Below, in pieces: positions 16,359 to 25,600 of a stretch of DNA of 64,000 bases. Both the position numbers and the translations under genes were made by a program. The DNA comes from an uncultured Lachnospiraceae bacterium (GTDB taxonomy: Bacteria; Bacillota; Clostridia; Lachnospirales; Lachnospiraceae): assembly GCA_946558465.1 (NCBI GenBank), contig CAMNTM010000004.1, forward strand, positions 124,001-188,000, written 5' to 3'. The first letter of the stretch is position 1. The number at the start of each line of letters is the position of its first letter. The notes beneath the pieces are model-generated. The model ran no database searches, was not told where the DNA came from, and saw only the letters and a list, made by a program, of their open reading frames with translations.

Positions 16359-16808
16359 ATGGATATCTGGGATAAATTATATGAAAATGCAAAAAAACTC
16401 TATCACCCGCAGGAGGTAACTCCTTTTATATACGCGCATCATGTAGTCTGTGCTCTCCAAGCAGAAAATGATGAGATTTACACCGGTTTTTGTATTGAGA
16501 GCTGCTGCGGAGTAATGGATCTATGCGCAGAGCGGACAGCTGCCCTGAATATGTATATGCAGAGTGGACAGACACATATTAAAAGACTGTTGGTTTTCCG
16601 TGATAAGCCGCCTTATGGAGACGGCAGCGGCTCCCCTTGCGGTGCCTGCCGGGAATTTCTCTATCAGCTTGATGAACGCAACGAAAATGCAGAAATTATG
16701 ACGGATTTCGAGAAACGTAAAATCACAACTCTTGGAGAACTCATGCCGGACTGGTGGGGAAAGGAACGATATCGTGGAGTCCATCATCCTTCCGACAGAC
16801 CCTGGTAA
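16359..16808 (+). CDS. Cytidine deaminase-like zinc hydrolase
   Basis: A 149-residue member of the cytidine/deoxycytidylate deaminase superfamily. The zinc and catalytic motifs are C-A-E at 56-58 (DLCAERTAAL) and PCGAC with Cys94 and Cys97, so metal binding and the proton-shuttle glutamate are conserved. The sequence is closer to the blasticidin-S-deaminase/Cdd-like group than to housekeeping Cdd, and ends with a tryptophan-rich tail (MPDWWGKERYRG). The natural substrate is uncertain. Co-transcribed with luxS. Confidence 0.85.
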   Translation: MDIWDKLYENAKKLYHPQEVTPFIYAHHVVCALQAENDEIYTGFCIESCCGVMDLCAERTAALNMYMQSGQTHIKRLLVFRDKPPYGDGSGSPCGACREFLYQLDERNENAEIMTDFEKRKITTLGELMPDWWGKERYRGVHHPSDRPW

Positions 16809-16830
16809 AAAATATCCTTACATAAGCAGA

Positions 16831-16860
16831 AGCGGGAAAGAACAATCTCTCCCGCTTTTT
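16831..16860 (+). terminator. Terminator of the luxS-deaminase unit
   Basis: AGCGGGA and TCCCGCT form a seven-bp stem followed by TTTTT. Confidence 0.75.
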
Positions 16861-16896
16861 CATTTTCGACTGCTTATAACGACTATCCCGTAAGTG

Positions 16897-16925
16897 TTGA
16901 TTTACTTTTGGCTTCATAATATAAT
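16897..16925 (+). promoter_or_regulatory. Promoter of the response-regulator gene
   Basis: TTGATT, 17 bases, TATAAT, about 50 bases before the ATG. A strong housekeeping promoter at the left edge of the AT-rich cassette. Confidence 0.75.
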
Positions 16926-16975
16926 ACCTTATGTGGCTGACACAAAAAATTGAAAAAAATAGAGGGAAAAAAGGA

Positions 16976-17641
16976 ATGAAACACATCCTAATCATAGATG
17001 ATGATATTCACATTAACAATATGTTAGATAGTGTGCTGCACCAAGCTGGTTACAGGGTATCTCACGCTTATTCCGGCACGGAAGCCTTATTATTTTTATC
17101 AAAATCCAGACCTGATTTAGTCTTACTGGATTTAATGATCCCCGGACTGCCGGGAGAAGACGTTCTCCCTCAAATAGCAGATATTCCCGTTATTGTTATG
17201 AGTGCAAAAGTAGATGTAAAGGGCAAGATTGATTTATTATTAAACGGAGCAGCTGACTATATTACAAAGCCTTTTGAAATTGACGAACTTTTAGCAAGAA
17301 TTATTGTTCAATTCAGAAAAACATCAAACATAAAAAGCGCTAAAATATTGGAATATAGTGATATTACCGTGAATCTTTCCACACATATTGTCCAGCTCAA
17401 CTCTCAGAACGTAAAATTGACAAAAACCGAATTTGCAATATTAAAACTTTTGATGGAAAATCCAAATCAGATTATTACAAAAACCGTTCTGCTTGAACGT
17501 ATAAGTGAAGATACCCCCGATTGTATGGAAAGCTCTTTGAGAGTCCATATCAGTAATTTAAGAAAAAAACTACGCGGTATATCTGGAAAGGATTATATAG
17601 AAGCTGTCTGGGGTATTGGATTTAAAATGGCAGAAATCTAA
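16976..17641 (+). CDS. OmpR/PhoB-family response regulator
   Basis: 221 residues: receiver domain (about 1-115) with acidic pocket IDDD at 7-10, phospho-acceptor Asp52 (LLDLMIPG) and Lys in ITKPF, then a winged-helix DNA-binding domain (KLTKTEFAILKLL ... RVHISNLRKKL ... IEAVWGIGFKM). I chose the ATG giving MKHILIIDDD because receiver domains start here and AAGGA lies ahead. It is the first gene of a regulator / ABC ATPase / permease / kinase cassette of the bacitracin- or lantibiotic-response type; the kinase is the last gene. Codon use is more AT-rich than in flanking genes. Confidence 0.93.
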   Translation: MKHILIIDDDIHINNMLDSVLHQAGYRVSHAYSGTEALLFLSKSRPDLVLLDLMIPGLPGEDVLPQIADIPVIVMSAKVDVKGKIDLLLNGAADYITKPFEIDELLARIIVQFRKTSNIKSAKILEYSDITVNLSTHIVQLNSQNVKLTKTEFAILKLLMENPNQIITKTVLLERISEDTPDCMESSLRVHISNLRKKLRGISGKDYIEAVWGIGFKMAEI

Positions 17642-17644
17642 ATC

Positions 17645-17685
17645 TTTACAATTTCTTTGCACTTTTCTTAACAGCTTTCTTAACA
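17645..17685 (+). promoter_or_regulatory. Four direct TTnrCA repeats: likely response-regulator operator
   Basis: TTTACA (17645), TTTGCA (17656), TTAACA (17668) and TTAACA (17680) recur every 11-12 bases, one helical turn. This is the arrangement used by PhoB/PhoP-type regulators. The array starts right after the response-regulator stop and lies about 50 bases before the ABC ATPase ATG, so it probably controls the transporter genes separately from the regulator. Confidence 0.65.
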
Positions 17686-17733
17686 CCTGTCTTTTAATAT
17701 GACAGTATCAAAAGCAATAAGGAGGTCACGGAA

Positions 17734-18648
17734 ATGGAATTTATTTTGACGGCAGAAGGTCTAAATAAAAAATATCATCATTCCAAAGCATTAAACAATT
17801 TTTCATTGCATATTCCCAAAGGTTCTATTTATGGGTTTGTTGGAGAAAACGGAGCAGGAAAAACTACATTTATCCGTATCATATGTGGATTGCAGGCTCC
17901 TGCCTCTGGAAGTTACACATTATATGGGGTAAAAAATTCTGAAAAGGAAATTACCAAAGTCCGCCAGCGGGCAGGAGCAGTTGTAGAAAGTCCGTCAATC
18001 TATCTTGATATGACGGCAATTAATAATCTAAAGCACCAATATCAGATTTTAGGGCTTCCGTCCTATGATGGAATTTTTGAATTACTGCAGCTTGTCGGGT
18101 TAAGTAACACTGGCAGGAAGAGAGCGAAAAATTTTTCGTTAGGTATGCGGCAGCGATTAGGGATTGCAGTAGCGCTGGTGGGAAATCCGGACTTTTTAAT
18201 TCTTGATGAGCCGACGAATGGTCTTGATCCACAAGGGATTATAGAAATAAGGGAATTAATTTTGCGTTTGAATCGGCAGCGGCAAATTACCGTGCTTATT
18301 TCCAGCCATAATTTAGATGAACTTTCACGCCTTGCGACACATTATGGATTTATAGCAAATGGCTCAATAGTTAAGGAGCTTACTGCAAAAGAACTGGAAA
18401 AAAGCTGTCGAAAATGTATGATACTTACTGTAACCAATACAGAAGTTCTTGCCCGGATTTTGGATTCTATGAGTTTAGAATATAACATTGTTTCTGATAC
18501 AGCAGCAAATGTATATGGCGAAATACCAGTTTCTGAATTATCATTGGCTTTGGCAAAAGATAATTGTAAAATCCTGTCTATAAGAGAACAAGATGAAACG
18601 CTGGAAAGTTATTACATCAATCTTATAGGAGGTGGAAAATATGAGTAA
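17734..18648 (+). CDS. ABC transporter ATP-binding protein (BcrA-like)
   Basis: 304-residue ATPase with Walker A GENGAGKTTF, Q-loop region, signature NFSLGMRQRLGIA, Walker B FLILDEPTNGLDPQG and H-loop SSHNLDELS, plus a C-terminal extension typical of the BcrA/lantibiotic-protection group. It should energise the permease encoded directly downstream, whose start overlaps its last codons. A GGAGG site precedes the ATG. A role in resistance to, or sensing of, bacitracin-like or lantibiotic peptides is inferred from cassette type only. Confidence 0.93.
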   Translation: MEFILTAEGLNKKYHHSKALNNFSLHIPKGSIYGFVGENGAGKTTFIRIICGLQAPASGSYTLYGVKNSEKEITKVRQRAGAVVESPSIYLDMTAINNLKHQYQILGLPSYDGIFELLQLVGLSNTGRKRAKNFSLGMRQRLGIAVALVGNPDFLILDEPTNGLDPQGIIEIRELILRLNRQRQITVLISSHNLDELSRLATHYGFIANGSIVKELTAKELEKSCRKCMILTVTNTEVLARILDSMSLEYNIVSDTAANVYGEIPVSELSLALAKDNCKILSIREQDETLESYYINLIGGGKYE

Positions 18649-19432
18649 ACTTTTATATGCTAACTTTTTTAGATTATGGAAAAATAGGCTGTTTTTAATT
18701 GGGCTTGGATTTATGTTTTTTGCAGGAGGATTTTTAGTTTTCCAGCAATACCGTCAGTTAACCGGGTATGGAGCTGCTGTAAAACTGGATAGCACGTTTT
18801 TTGTTTATACGGTTATGATTGGCGTTATCAGCTCAATTTTTTGCTCCTTATTCCTTAATGTAGAATATAATGACGGTACAATAAGGAATAAGATTACTGC
18901 AGGACATAAGCGTACAGCAATTTATTTTTCAAATTTGATTGTCAATATCATTGCCTCGTTCCTTTTCTGTCTGTCGTACATTTTGGCAAATATTGTAGTT
19001 GGTATTCCGCTTATCGGAACGTTGACGATTCCACTGAGTAAAACTGTATTAATTCTCACTGGGAGTATGATTACAATCATTGCGCTTTGTTCCATATTTA
19101 CAATGATAAATATGCTGATTCATAGTAAAGCAATCGCACCAATCATTTGTGTTACTGCCATGTTTCTGTCTATTTTTTTTGTGAATGAAGTTCAAAGGAT
19201 TTTAGACAATCCGCAATACTGGTACGACGGCTCTGTGAATACTGCATATGTTGGCGGAACCAAGAGAAAGCAGTTAGAGTTTATTTACAACGCACTGCCT
19301 GCCGGGCAGGAAATGCAGTATTCCAGAAAAAACATAGAAAACATAAATGAAATGTGCCTATATTCTATCGGGATAACAATTATTACATCTGCTGCCGGCG
19401 TGTTTCTTTTTAGAAAGAAAGATATTAAATAA
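18641..19432 (+). CDS. ABC-2 type permease of the peptide-response cassette
   Basis: 263 residues with about six transmembrane segments (for example LFLIGLGFMFFAGGFLVF, FVYTVMIGVISSIFCSLFL, IAPIICVTAMFLSIFFV and IGITIITSAAGVFLF), the layout of small ABC-2 permeases linked to BcrA-type ATPases. The chosen ATG (MSKLLYANFFRLWKN) follows AGGAGGTGG and overlaps the ATPase stop by eight bases, indicating translational coupling. Confidence 0.88.
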   Translation: MSKLLYANFFRLWKNRLFLIGLGFMFFAGGFLVFQQYRQLTGYGAAVKLDSTFFVYTVMIGVISSIFCSLFLNVEYNDGTIRNKITAGHKRTAIYFSNLIVNIIASFLFCLSYILANIVVGIPLIGTLTIPLSKTVLILTGSMITIIALCSIFTMINMLIHSKAIAPIICVTAMFLSIFFVNEVQRILDNPQYWYDGSVNTAYVGGTKRKQLEFIYNALPAGQEMQYSRKNIENINEMCLYSIGITIITSAAGVFLFRKKDIK

Positions 19433-19445
19433 GAGGTTATAATAT

Positions 19446-20330
19446 ATGAGTAACTGGATATGGCTGATTATTATAGTTTTCATAGCCGCTGTTATAATAC
19501 TGCTGTTAAAAATATTATTTTTAAAAAAATCAGCAAAAGAAATCAAAAAAGCTTTCATTGAAAAAACAGAGCAAAATACAAACACATTAATCAGCATATC
19601 CAGCCACGATGCAGATATGAAAGAATTAGCCGCCACAATCAATACACAGCTCCACATCTTTAATCAAAAAAGGCAAGAATTTGAACATGGCAGCCTGGAA
19701 CTAAAAGAAGCCGTTACCAATATTTCGCACGATTTGCGAACTCCATTAACAGCTATTTACGGTTACTTAAAATTGCTGCAAAATGACGCCTGCTCAGAAA
19801 CAGAAAAAACCTATCTTTCTGCAATCGAGGATAGAATAAAGGCATTAAAACAACTTACTGAAGAACTATTTCACTATACAATAGTATACAGCGATGCAGA
19901 GGAACTTTCTTTGGAGAAAATCAGTATAAACGGTGTGCTCGAAAATAGCATATCATCTTATTATGTCGTTTTGAAACGGCACAATATTATTCCGAAGATT
20001 TCTATTCCGGACAAAAAAGTGGAACGAATGCTAAATGAAAATGCGCTTACCCGTATTATTGGAAATATTATAAGCAATGCTGTAAAGTACAGTGATGGTG
20101 ATTTAATTATTTCATTGGCAGCAGATGGAACACTCCGTTTTTCCAATCATGCCGCTGAATTGACAGAAATTCAAGTAGGAAGATTATTTGACCGTTTTTA
20201 TACCGTGAACAGCGCAAGGAAGTCTACCGGCTTAGGTTTATCCATAGCCAAAACACTGACAGTAAAAATGGGCGGTACAATCACTGCGTCGTATGCCAAT
20301 AATATACTCACAATCTGTATAAAATTTTAA
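19446..20330 (+). CDS. Small sensor histidine kinase
   Basis: 294 residues with a single N-terminal transmembrane segment (about 3-25) and almost no extracellular part, so it probably senses through the membrane or the neighbouring ABC permease. The HisKA dimerisation helix carries His95 (TNISHDLRTPLTAIYGYL), followed by the N box (RIIGNIISNAVKYSDGD) and G box (STGLGLSIAKTL). It is the last gene of the regulator / transporter cassette and the likely partner of that response regulator. AT-rich. Confidence 0.93.
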   Translation: MSNWIWLIIIVFIAAVIILLLKILFLKKSAKEIKKAFIEKTEQNTNTLISISSHDADMKELAATINTQLHIFNQKRQEFEHGSLELKEAVTNISHDLRTPLTAIYGYLKLLQNDACSETEKTYLSAIEDRIKALKQLTEELFHYTIVYSDAEELSLEKISINGVLENSISSYYVVLKRHNIIPKISIPDKKVERMLNENALTRIIGNIISNAVKYSDGDLIISLAADGTLRFSNHAAELTEIQVGRLFDRFYTVNSARKSTGLGLSIAKTLTVKMGGTITASYANNILTICIKF

Positions 20331-20349
20331 GCTCACTATTTGTAGAAAG

Positions 20350-20390
20350 AACGGCACCACCAGCGTTTACACACTGGACGGTGCCGTTTC
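20350..20390 (+). terminator. Hairpin after the kinase gene
   Basis: AACGGCACC pairs with GGTGCCGTT, with further inner CCAG/CTGG pairing. Only a short T run follows. It probably marks the right end of the AT-rich cassette. Confidence 0.55.
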
Positions 20391-20480
20391 GGCCTGCCGG
20401 CTGTCTCTGTCAACAGCTTTCTTCCGCTGTTTTATTATCAGATATATTCTAACCTCAAGGTAGTACATATAACCTGTTAT

Positions 20481-21695
20481 CTAATATAGTTTCGCCCCTA
20501 TCTCCCTCGGCCTGAAGCCCTGATCCTCCAGAGCCTGAAGTATTTCTTCCTTATGCTCGGTTCCAAAAGCCTCCATTGTAATACGAAGTTCTACCGCCGC
20601 ATTCCGGTTTGTACTTACAAACTGATTATGCTCCAGCTTAATAACATTTCCCTGAGCGTCTGCAATCGTTGCAGCTACACGTACAAGCTCACCCGGCTTA
20701 TCTGGAAGCAGTACCGATACGGAAAAGATTCTGTCACGCTGTATCAGGCCATGCTGCACAATAGAAGACATGGTAATTACATCCATATTTCCTCCGCTTA
20801 AAACTGCAACCGCCTTTTTTCCCTTCAAATCCAGCTGTTTCAATGCCGCGACCGTCAGAAGACCGGAGTTTTCCACAATCATTTTATGGTTTTCCACCAT
20901 ATCCAGAAATACGCCTATCAGCTCATCATCCTCCACCATAAGCATCTTGTCAATATTTTCATTCGCATATGGAAACACCTTATCTCCCACACACTTTACC
21001 GCAGTACCATCTGCAATCGTGTCTGCACTGGCAAGCTCTACCGGCTCCCCTGAAGCCATCGCAGCGGTCATGCTTGCCGCTGACGCCGGCTCAACGCCAA
21101 TAACCTGTATCTTGGGATTCAGCATCTTAGCAAAAACTGCAATTCCTGTAATAAGACCGCCTCCGCCTACCGGAACTAGAATATAATCCACCGTAGGAAG
21201 CTCCTGTACAATCTCCATTGCAATCGTTCCCTGTCCTGTTGCAATATCCAGATCATTAAACGGATGAATGAAAGTACGGCCCTCTTTTTTTGCAAGCTCC
21301 ATTGCATACGCACAGGCATCATCGTACACATCTCCGTAAAGAATTACCTCAGCACCGTAACTTTTTGTACGGTTTACCTTAATTAACGGTGTAATCGTCG
21401 GCATGACAATCGTTGCTTTGCAGCCAAATTTCTGTGCTGCATACGCTACGCCCTGGGCATGGTTTCCTGCAGAAGCAGTGACAAGCCCCTTCCCCCGCTC
21501 CTCTTTACTCATTGTACTGATTTTATAGTAAGCTCCCCGGACCTTATATGCTCCTGTATACTGCATATTCTCCGGCTTTAAATATATTTTTCCGCCTGTC
21601 TGTCTGCTAAAGTATTCACTGTATACCAGCTTTGTAGGAAGGGTTACTTCCTTCACAAGCTCTGCCGCCTGTTCAAACTTCTCTAATGTCAGCAT
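20481..21695 (-). CDS. ilvA: Threonine ammonia-lyase (threonine dehydratase)
   Basis: PLP enzyme converting threonine to 2-oxobutyrate and ammonia. The Schiff-base lysine is Lys51 in GAYKVRGAY; the SAGNHAQGVAYAA phosphate loop and VPVGGGGLITG box are intact. A C-terminal ACT domain (about 325-404; FSVSVLLPDKPGELVRVAATIA) indicates the short allosteric type found in anaerobes (404 residues). The ATG overlaps the ftsY stop and its ribosome site is inside ftsY, so it is attached to the smc-ftsY transcript; whether it is biosynthetic or degradative is not decidable here. Confidence 0.95.
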   Translation of the reverse strand: MLTLEKFEQAAELVKEVTLPTKLVYSEYFSRQTGGKIYLKPENMQYTGAYKVRGAYYKISTMSKEERGKGLVTASAGNHAQGVAYAAQKFGCKATIVMPTITPLIKVNRTKSYGAEVILYGDVYDDACAYAMELAKKEGRTFIHPFNDLDIATGQGTIAMEIVQELPTVDYILVPVGGGGLITGIAVFAKMLNPKIQVIGVEPASAASMTAAMASGEPVELASADTIADGTAVKCVGDKVFPYANENIDKMLMVEDDELIGVFLDMVENHKMIVENSGLLTVAALKQLDLKGKKAVAVLSGGNMDVITMSSIVQHGLIQRDRIFSVSVLLPDKPGELVRVAATIADAQGNVIKLEHNQFVSTNRNAAVELRITMEAFGTEHKEEILQALEDQGFRPREIGAKLY

Positions 21696-22627
21696 TGTGC
21701 TCCTCCTTCAAATAACGCATTTACAAACGCATCTGCATCAAATTTCTGTAAATCCTCTATCGACTCGCCGACTCCGATATATTTTACCGGTATGCCGAGC
21801 TCCGCCTGAATCGCTACTGCAATACCGCCCTTTGCGGTCCCATCCATCTTGGTCAGGATAATCCCGGTAATATCCGCCGCCTCTCCAAATTCCTTTGCCT
21901 GCTGCAGTGCATTCTGCCCGGTCGTGGCATCCAGCACCACTAAGGTCTCACGGAACGCCTCCGGATATTCCCTGTCAATAATCCGGTTCATCTTCTTAAG
22001 CTCCTCCATAAGGTTTTTCTTATTATGAAGCCGCCCTGCCGTATCACAGAGTAATACATCTGCATGCCTTGCTTTAGCCGCCGCCACGGCATCATATATG
22101 ACCGCCGCCGGATCTGACCCCTCCTGGCCTCCGATCAGCTCTGCATTCGCACGGACCGCCCATTCCTTAAGCTGCTCTCCCGCAGCAGCACGGAAGGTAT
22201 CTGCCGCCGCCAGCACTACCTTTTTATTCTGGCTCTTAAGCTTTCCGGCAAGCTTCCCGATCGTTGTCGTCTTCCCCACACCATTAACTCCGATTACCAT
22301 CACAACCGAAGTCTTATCCTCAAATTCATAGGCAGTCTCACCTACATTCATCTGCTCCTTAATACTGTCAATCAAAATCTGACGGCAGTCCGACGGCTCC
22401 TTAATATGCTGCTCCTTTACCTTCGCTTTCAGATTATCCAGAATATCATAAGAAGCCTGCACCCCCAGATCTCCCATAATCAGAGTTTCCTCCAGCTCCT
22501 CATAAAAATCTTCGTCAATATGTGAAAAGCCATTGAAAATACTATCCATCCCAGACACTATATTATCTCTTGTTTTCGCCAGACCGGATACCAGCCTTTG
22601 AAAAAAGCCTTTGTTTTCCTCTGCCAT
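21689..22627 (-). CDS. ftsY: SRP receptor GTPase FtsY
   Basis: Membrane-docking partner of Ffh. NG domain with GVNGVGKTTTIGKLA, DTAGRLHNKKNLMEEL and TKMDGTAKGG; the acidic A domain is almost absent, as is usual in Firmicutes, and the N-terminus (MAEENKGFFQRLVSGLAKTR) holds the short lipid-binding helix. 312 residues. Directly downstream of smc. Confidence 0.98.
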   Translation of the reverse strand: MAEENKGFFQRLVSGLAKTRDNIVSGMDSIFNGFSHIDEDFYEELEETLIMGDLGVQASYDILDNLKAKVKEQHIKEPSDCRQILIDSIKEQMNVGETAYEFEDKTSVVMVIGVNGVGKTTTIGKLAGKLKSQNKKVVLAAADTFRAAAGEQLKEWAVRANAELIGGQEGSDPAAVIYDAVAAAKARHADVLLCDTAGRLHNKKNLMEELKKMNRIIDREYPEAFRETLVVLDATTGQNALQQAKEFGEAADITGIILTKMDGTAKGGIAVAIQAELGIPVKYIGVGESIEDLQKFDADAFVNALFEGGAQC

Positions 22628-22642
22628 AATCTGCTCCTCTCT

Positions 22643-25600
22643 TTATTTATCCAGCTCATCCTCCAGAAGACTTACGGAAACAAGCGTTGACACACCCTTT
22701 TCCTGCATAGTAATTCCATACAGCCGGTCCGCCGCAGTCATCGTTCCTCTTCTGTGAGTAATCACAATAAACTGAGTATTCTCTGTAAGCTTATGAAGAT
22801 ATTTTGCAAACCGCACTACATTATTGTCATCAAGCGCCGCCTCAATCTCATCAAGAAGACAAAACGGTGAAGGTTTCAAGTTCTGAATAGCAAATAAAAG
22901 TGCAATCGCCGTCAACGCCTTCTCTCCTCCTGACAGCTGCATCATATTCTGCAGCTTCTTTCCGGGCGGCTGCGCAATAATCCGGATTCCGGCCTCCAGA
23001 ATATCCTCATCTTCCATAAGCTCAAGGGTACCTTTTCCGCCCCCGAACAATTCCTTAAATACGGCATCAAATTCCTGCGATATCCGCTCAAACTGCTCCT
23101 TAAACTGTCTTCGCATAGCAATATCCAGCTCTTCAATAATCTGCTGAAGCGTTGCCTCAGCCTCAATCAGATCATCATGCTGTCCCCGGAGAAAATCATA
23201 CCGCTCCGACAGATTTTTATAATCCTCAATCGCATTGACATTAACATCTCCAAGTCCTTTAATCTCACCTTTCAGCTCCTGAATGCGCCTCTTCATCCTT
23301 GCCAGGTCCGTGAGTGTTTCTTTTCGAAGCTCCAGCGCCCGGTTAAAGGTCAGCTCATATTCCTCCCACATATAATTAATCTGCTTCTCGGAAGATTCCT
23401 CATAGCCCGTTCTCTGGCTTTCCAGACGAAATACCTCCTTATCAAGCTCCGACATATGTCTGGATAAATCCTCTCTCTTCTGCAGGAATACTTTATTCTG
23501 CTGATTCAAATCATCCCGTTCCTTCTTAAACCGCTCAATCTCTTCTTGTATCTCGGAAAAAAGCTCTTTAGAATTTTCTATTGTGTCCCGCAGGTCCTGA
23601 ATCTGCTCTTCCTTCTCCTTGATTTCCTTTGAAGTTCCGCCCTTGCTGGCCTCCAGATCCTTTAGTTCATCCCGGAATTTTCTGACCTCCTCTCGAATAC
23701 GCGTCACATTCTCTGTAGCAAATGTATATTTCTGCTCCAAGCTCGCACAGACTAGATGTACCTTCTCAGATGCCTTCTGCTTTCCGGCCTCTGTCTCTCT
23801 CTCCTTATCCAGCACTCTCTGGTCCGCCTCAATCTGAATGCTTAAATCCGCCTCCAGCTTTTCAGACGTATCAAGCTCTACATTAATCGACTCCTGATTA
23901 TCTATGATATCTGTAATCTGGCGGTCCAGCTCTTCCGCCTCCTGGCGGATATCATCGGACATATTCCTCGCTGCCTTCATTTTCGCCGCTGCCTGATCTA
24001 CATTCATCTTCGCCGTATTCTGTACAACATAAGCCCTCTGAAGTTCTTCCTTCACACTTTCGATCCTGTCATAATACCCGGCACGCTCCCTGCGCAGCAC
24101 ATCGGACTCCGCCTCCAGCTCATCCATCTCTTTTTTCAGCTGGCGCACAGTCTTTTCAAATTCCTCGATTTCCCTGCGTCTGCTTAAAAGATTGCTTGAA
24201 TTCTTAAATGCACCTCCGGTCATAGAACCGCCTGGGTTAATCAATTCTCCCTCCAGCGTTACAATCCGGATAGACTGCTTATATTTTCTGGCAATTGCAA
24301 TTCCATGGTCAATATGATCTACTACCAGCGTCCTGCCAAGCAGATATCCTGCCAGCTCCTTATACCTGTCTTCTACCTTTACAAGTCTGTCTGCAGTGCT
24401 GACTACTCCAGGCTCCTTCATCACCTCCGGCCTGTTTAGACTTCCGTGGCTGCGGATGCTGGTAAGAGGAAGAAATGTCGCACGGCCGAATCGGTTCTGC
24501 TTCAAAAACTGGATCATACGTTTTGCCGTATCCTCGTCTGAAGTTACAATATTCTGAATATTTCCGCCAAGTGCCGTCTCTACTGCAATCTCATACTCCT
24601 TATCCACCTTTACAATATCTGCTACAACTCCGAGTAGTCCCCGCTCCCTGTCCCGGTTATCCATAATCTTTCGGATACTGTTCCCATAACCGTCATAGCG
24701 TTCCGTAATATTCTTCAGGGATTCCAGTCTGGACTGCTCTCTGTGGTACGCAGTCTGTCCGATACGGAATTTCTCTGTCTGCCTGGACAACTCCTCCTGC
24801 AGCTCCTTTATCTTCTCCTCATAGCTGCTGTTTTCTTCGGTAAATGCAACAATCTGGCCCGACACCCTTTTAAGCTCTTCATAGTACCGCTCCATCAGCT
24901 CCTGCTGAACCTTCGCTTCCTCCTCTGATTCAGACCTTCTCTGCTCAAGCTGGCTTCTGCGCATCTGAATCTGCTCAAGCATCGTATCATATTTCTGAAT
25001 CTTCGCCTTCGTAGAAGCACGGCTTCCAAGAATCTCCATAATATCGTTTTTATTCTTCTCAATTACCGTACTTAAGCCTGCGATTCTTGTCTGCACGGCA
25101 ATCAGCTCTTCCCTGGCTTCTGCCTCCTTTACCTTATGAATATCCAGTTCACCCTGGATCTGGCTTTGTTCCTTTAAAAGCTCAGTCAGCTGTTCTTCCC
25201 GCTCACAAAGCTCTCCCTCGATCGTTTTCGCCCGCTGATCATAATGCTCGTCATTCATATGTGCGCTGTGAATCTGCTCCTTTAAAAGCTCGATCTGACT
25301 TTCCAGCTGCTGCTTGAGCATCGTTGTTTCATTTAACTGGCTCTTGGCATGCTCAATCGACGCGTCAATACTGTCCACCTGCTCATCTACAGATTCATAT
25401 TCCTTCTTCATATCTGCATACTGACGATTTGCATTCTCCAGCTCTTCCCGCGTAAACGACAGCCTTTCATCTACATGCTTTATCTGCTCCTGGAGGCGTT
25501 CCGACTCCAGCAGGAACATGTTGATATCGTACAGCTTAAGCTCTTCCTTTTTCTTCAGGTATTCCCTGGCTTTCTCCGACTGCTCCTTTAAAGGCTCAGC

